Source: Deltaproteobacteria bacterium (GTDB taxonomy: Bacteria; Desulfobacterota; Desulfobacteria; Desulfobacterales; Desulfobacteraceae). From it: a stretch of DNA of 36,451 nucleotides. The stretch lies in assembly GCA_027858995.1 (NCBI GenBank), contig JAQIBP010000104.1, positions 1 to 36,451 on the forward strand, written 5' to 3'. Below the pieces are notes generated by a model. That model saw nothing but the letters and a program-made list of their open reading frames with translations. It was not told the origin of the DNA and searched no databases. Within the stretch, counting starts at the first letter, position 1. Every line of letters begins with the position of its first letter. Below are positions 35,846-36,451 of the stretch, piece by piece. Position numbers and translations under genes: made by a program.

Positions 35846-36190
35846 TTAATGGCTAAGATGATCAAAACTCATCTGGATAAGAGATCTTACATGATCATCA
35901 TCAAGTGAATAATAAACAACCTTTCCTTCCCGCCTGTTCTTAACAATTTTTAATACCCTTAAAATCCTGAGCTGATGCGAGATGGCAGATTCACTCTGCC
36001 TGCATATCACGGCAATATCACATACGCAGTGTTCTCGTGATAACAGGGTAAAAACAATTTTCAGCCTGGATGGATCACTTAACGCCTTGAATATTTCTGC
36101 AATCCCGACAATGGTATCCTGCTCTGGAAATGACTTGATTGTCTTTTTTACCTTTGCCGCATTAATACAGTTTTCTGAACAAATTTCCAT
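35846..36190 (-). CDS. ArsR/SmtB-family metal sensor repressor
   Basis: A 114-residue winged-helix repressor. HCVCDIA matches the alpha-3 metal motif (ELCVCDL) of CadC/ArsR sensors, with more Cys at the N-terminus (MEICSENC). The C-terminal helix has DDHVRSLIQMSFDHLSH, i.e. Asp-X-His-X10-His-X2-His, the alpha-5 zinc motif of SmtB/CzrA. The recognition helix is SESAISHQLRILRVL. Having both sites suggests sensing of Zn(II), Cd(II) or a similar metal. It is upstream of and co-directional with the permease, which it probably represses along with itself through the operator at 36208-36221. Confidence 0.9.
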   Translation of the reverse strand: MEICSENCINAAKVKKTIKSFPEQDTIVGIAEIFKALSDPSRLKIVFTLLSREHCVCDIAVICRQSESAISHQLRILRVLKIVKNRREGKVVYYSLDDDHVRSLIQMSFDHLSH

Positions 36191-36207
36191 ATACTCACCT
36201 CTTCAAT

Positions 36208-36221
36208 TGAACAATTATTCA
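36208..36221. promoter_or_regulatory. SmtB-like operator in front of the ArsR-type gene
   Basis: TGAACAATTATTCA is a near-perfect inverted repeat (6 of 7 per half) resembling the TGAACA/TGTTCA sites of SmtB-type repressors. It covers the expected transcription start of the promoter just upstream and lies 18 bp before the regulator start codon. Confidence 0.7.
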
Positions 36222-36222
36222 T

Positions 36223-36251
36223 ATATTAAATACTTTTAATATTCATGTCAA
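36223..36251 (-). promoter_or_regulatory. Sigma-70 promoter of the metal-sensor/permease operon
   Basis: Read on the minus strand: TTGACA (36246-36251), 17-bp spacer, TAATAT (36223-36228). The -35 box is a perfect consensus with ideal spacing, and the adjacent operator would block it when the repressor is metal-free. Confidence 0.8.
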
Positions 36252-36266
36252 GTAAAATATTATTAC

Positions 36267-36355
36267 ATTACCCGTTCCAGGAGGTTTACCTTTTGGTCGC
36301 GTGGTTGGAACTTGCAACAGTTTCTAAGATTGACTCCACTGACCGCCAAAAACTG
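36267..36355 (-). pseudogene. Possible transposase remnant
   Basis: A minus-strand frame without a start reads VPVFGGQWSQS, a TAG, then KLLQVPTTRPKGKPPGTGN. The RPKGKPPGTGN stretch resembles basic segments near the start of some transposases. The fragment is short and interrupted, so this is tentative. Confidence 0.2.
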
Positions 36356-36363
36356 GTACCTTA

Positions 36364-36437
36364 CAGAATGATTGATGTTGTGAATTTGTGAGAGCTTTTC
36401 AAAGGTACTCACACAGAGTCATTACTCAATCATTCTG
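36364..36437. repeat. Cruciform-like inverted repeat at the right edge
   Basis: CAGAATGATTGA (36364-36375) is the exact reverse complement of TCAATCATTCTG (36426-36437). Inside, TGTGAG (36387-36392) pairs with CTCACA (36408-36413). It may be the end of a mobile element or a regulatory structure of the next gene, which is outside the window. Confidence 0.5.
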
Positions 36438-36451
36438 GGGTAAACAGTTTC

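Overview
This window looks like chromosome of a strictly anaerobic, AT-rich sulfate reducer of the Desulfobacteraceae type (Desulfobacula or Desulfobacterium-like). That placement is an inference. It rests on a complete carbon monoxide dehydrogenase/acetyl-CoA synthase operon beside a formyl-THF synthetase, on HdrB/NarI-type electron-transfer subunits, and on a probable selenoprotein. No rRNA, tRNA or CRISPR array was seen.

Left part (1-14350), Wood-Ljungdahl block. An Epd-type sugar-phosphate dehydrogenase (+) converges on a minus-strand operon reading acsD, acsA/cooS, acsB, acsC, acsE, a 97-residue protein of unknown function, and cooC. A bidirectional regulatory region of about 500 bp separates it from fhs and folD on the plus strand. 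Together these genes encode C1 transfer from formate through THF and the corrinoid protein to acetyl-CoA, or the reverse in a complete oxidiser. AcsD carries an unusual Ala/Lys/Glu-rich tail of about 165 residues. Several gaps between genes contain strong hairpins.

Middle part (14600-23300), glycerol 3-phosphate oxidation. After a small membrane protein comes a minus-strand operon: glpA, glpB, a membrane cytochrome-b-like protein with four [4Fe-4S] motifs and a CXXCH motif, and an HdrB-like CCG protein. The last two replace the usual single GlpC subunit. Divergent from them are glpK and a DeoR-type regulator (glpR). A 143-bp imperfect palindrome, resembling a small non-autonomous element, lies between the two electron-transfer genes and supplies the last codons of one of them.

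Right-middle part (23300-34600), uptake. A UgpC-type ATPase (-) is followed by a long plus-strand series: cytosolic glycerophosphodiesterase, class I glutamine amidotransferase, a PotD/A/B/C-like ABC transporter, UgpB, UgpA, UgpE and a HAD phosphatase. The likely theme is import of glycerol 3-phosphate and glycerophosphodiesters, hydrolysis to glycerol 3-phosphate, and oxidation by the Glp/Hdr-like complex. Reductant and triose phosphate would feed the central metabolism encoded to the left.

Right end (34578-36451), metal efflux. An ArsR/SmtB-family sensor with both Cys and Asp/His metal motifs has a near-consensus promoter and an SmtB-like operator. It precedes a membrane permease (SO_0444-type Cu/Zn efflux/UPF0718 family) whose frame is interrupted by exactly two in-frame UGA codons. 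One UGA replaces the first Cys of the conserved CSCG motif and the other creates a U-G-C motif in the central loop. Each is followed at the right distance by a bSECIS-like hairpin. I read this as a double-selenocysteine metal permease and consider it the most interesting item in the window.
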